A stretch of DNA of 6,575 nt from Candidatus Caccocola faecipullorum (GTDB lineage Bacteria; Synergistota; Synergistia; Synergistales; Synergistaceae), in NCBI GenBank assembly GCA_018716365.1, contig DVKA01000025.1:1-6575 (forward strand). Reading direction: 5' to 3'. Shown here one piece after another: positions 6,218 to 6,575 of this stretch; position 1 is the stretch's first letter; each line of letters starts with the position of its first letter. The translations under genes and the position numbers were made by a program. Below the pieces are notes generated by a model. That model was not told where the DNA came from. It searched no databases and worked only from the letters and a program-made list of their open reading frames with translations.

Positions 6218-6246
6218 TTGCGAACCGCCGCCATTTCTGATAAACT
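6218..6246 (+). promoter_or_regulatory. Putative promoter of the tRNA-Sec gene
   Basis: TTGCGA at 6218-6223 (4 of 6) and TAAACT at 6241-6246 (4 of 6, with the key second A and last T) are 17 bases apart. TG at 6238-6239 gives an extended -10. Initiation would fall near 6253, about ten bases before the mature tRNA 5' end. Based on box match and position only. Confidence 0.55.
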
Positions 6247-6262
6247 GTACCAGTCATCTCAA

Positions 6263-6359
6263 GGAGGTGCGTTTCAGCTGGTGCTGGGCCCGGACTTCAA
6301 ATCCGGTGAGAGGGGTTAATAGCTTCTCTGGTAGGTTCGATTCCTACACGCCTCCGCCA
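6263..6359 (+). tRNA. selC: tRNA-Sec (anticodon TCA), selenocysteine tRNA
   Basis: The 97-base cloverleaf, with CCA encoded at 6357-6359, has the hallmarks of bacterial selenocysteine tRNA. The acceptor arm is GGAGGTGC (6263-6270) against ACGCCTCC (6348-6355): seven pairs including one G/T, plus a C/A mismatch at the eighth. The D-stem is six pairs (6273-6278 with 6283-6288) around a TGGT tetraloop. The anticodon stem CCGGA/TCCGG flanks loop CTTCAAA with TCA at 6297-6299. The long variable arm is six pairs (6308-6313 with 6323-6328). The T-arm is five pairs (6331-6335 with 6343-6347) around TTCGATT. The discriminator is G6356, followed by CCA. Long variable arm, six-pair D-stem and TCA anticodon exclude an ordinary Ser or Leu tRNA. 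It is charged with serine, converted by SelA and delivered to UGA codons by SelB; neither gene is in view. Confidence 0.96.
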
Positions 6360-6368
6360 TGAAATACC

Positions 6369-6402
6369 AACGGTTCAGAGCTTTTAGCTTTGAGCCGTTT
6401 TT
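6369..6402 (+). terminator. Intrinsic terminator after tRNA-Sec
   Basis: A 14-pair stem with two G/T pairs (6369-6382 with 6386-6399) closes a three-base T loop and runs into T residues 6398-6402. It starts nine bases after the tRNA CCA end, the expected place for the tRNA transcript to end. The minus strand lacks a T-run after the hairpin. Confidence 0.88.
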
Positions 6403-6575
6403 ATTTTGTTCACTTTGCCTCCGGAACGAGTGGCAAATAAGTGGTAAATTATGTCCCTCACATGATTGTTGTTATTTTTCTTGATTATCGTAATTTATCT
6501 CTAATAATTAAGTCCGAAAAAAGATTTTTTCAAAAACCTCTTGTGTAGTCATAAATAACTTGAATATAAGAGTAC
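6403..6575. other. AT-rich block, possible edge of an integrated element
   Basis: Composition changes abruptly after the tRNA terminator: 33 of the last 125 bases (6451-6575) are G or C, against GC-rich sequence everywhere upstream. No coding frame of convincing length is visible on either strand. The block includes two tandem 11-bp repeats (6429-6450) and a short dyad (6516-6522 with 6525-6531). The 3' side of selC is a known integration site for genomic islands in other bacteria, so an element boundary is the simplest reading, but no integrase or second att copy lies within the window. Confidence 0.5.
6429..6450 (+). repeat. Two tandem 11-bp repeats (AGTGGYAAATW)
   Basis: AGTGGCAAATA at 6429-6439 is followed directly by AGTGGTAAATT at 6440-6450 in the sense that the unit A-AGTGG recurs with an 11-base period; 9 of 11 positions agree. 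One helical turn of spacing would place both copies on the same DNA face, as for cooperative binding by a dimer or for arm-type sites of a tyrosine integrase. Function is inferred. Confidence 0.55.

Noticed and set aside
5647..6234. Minus-strand open frame of 195 codons (and other long antisense frames, such as 530-1069)
   Set aside because: These are antisense shadows of strongly supported genes in GC-rich DNA, with no family motifs and no ribosome binding sites.
6003..6362. GTG-started + frame of 119 codons after the recombinase
   Set aside because: It lacks a Shine-Dalgarno, is Lys/Arg/Ala-rich low complexity and runs through the whole tRNA-Sec gene, so it is not credible as a gene.
6481..6508. 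Promoter-like TTGATT and AATAAT, 16 bases apart, in the AT-rich block
   Set aside because: Such matches are expected by chance at this AT content, and no gene follows within the window.
6480..6512. Possible dif-like site for the Xer recombinase
   Set aside because: The segment is AT-rich but does not show the paired 11-base half-sites with a 6-8 base centre expected of dif.
6516..6575. Minus-strand frame entering from the right edge and ending near 6510
   Set aside because: Only about 20 codons are visible, without a recognisable motif or start signal; too little to call a partial gene.

Overview
The window is GC-rich and carries seven complete protein genes, all on the + strand, the 3' end of an eighth, and a selenocysteine tRNA. 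The last ~170 bases are sharply AT-rich. The gene set (deformylase, formyltransferase, NUDIX, Xer recombinase, purine and pyrimidine nucleoside phosphorylases) together with tRNA-Sec and strong Shine-Dalgarno sites points to an anaerobic bacterium. I lean towards Synergistota, or otherwise a high-GC clostridial relative. Clostridia often place NUDIX, xerD, pnp and pdp together but with spoIIM or deoB among them, and neither is here. The lineage is inference, not proof.

Layout: 1-147 is the Arg-rich tail of an unidentified protein, closed by an intrinsic terminator (173-208). A promoter whose -35 lies in that terminator hairpin then starts a compact operon: def (249-743), fmt (740-1684), an ADP-ribose-type NUDIX hydrolase (1681-2232), a XerC/D tyrosine recombinase (2229-3134), purine nucleoside phosphorylase (3148-3972) and pyrimidine nucleoside phosphorylase (3969-5276). 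Four of the five junctions are ATGA stop/start overlaps. A strong terminator (5295-5332) ends the operon.

Next is a stand-alone serine recombinase with its own ribosome binding site (5416-6006). About 230 bases without a credible gene follow, then a promoter, tRNA-Sec (6263-6359, anticodon TCA) and its terminator (6369-6402). From about 6403 the composition drops (33 G/C in the final 125 bases). This block holds two tandem 11-bp repeats and no supported gene, and looks like the edge of a DNA element integrated beside selC.

Functionally, def and fmt form the N-formylmethionine cycle: Fmt formylates initiator Met-tRNA and Def removes the formyl group from new proteins. The two phosphorylases release bases from nucleosides and yield (deoxy)ribose-1-phosphate. 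The NUDIX enzyme probably yields AMP and ribose-5-phosphate from ADP-ribose. The Xer protein probably resolves chromosome dimers. tRNA-Sec shows that the organism decodes UGA as selenocysteine somewhere in its genome; no selenoprotein, selA, selB or selD is visible here. The nearest thing to something undescribed is the selC-proximal region: a lone serine recombinase, tRNA-Sec, and an abrupt AT-rich junction with helically phased repeats.
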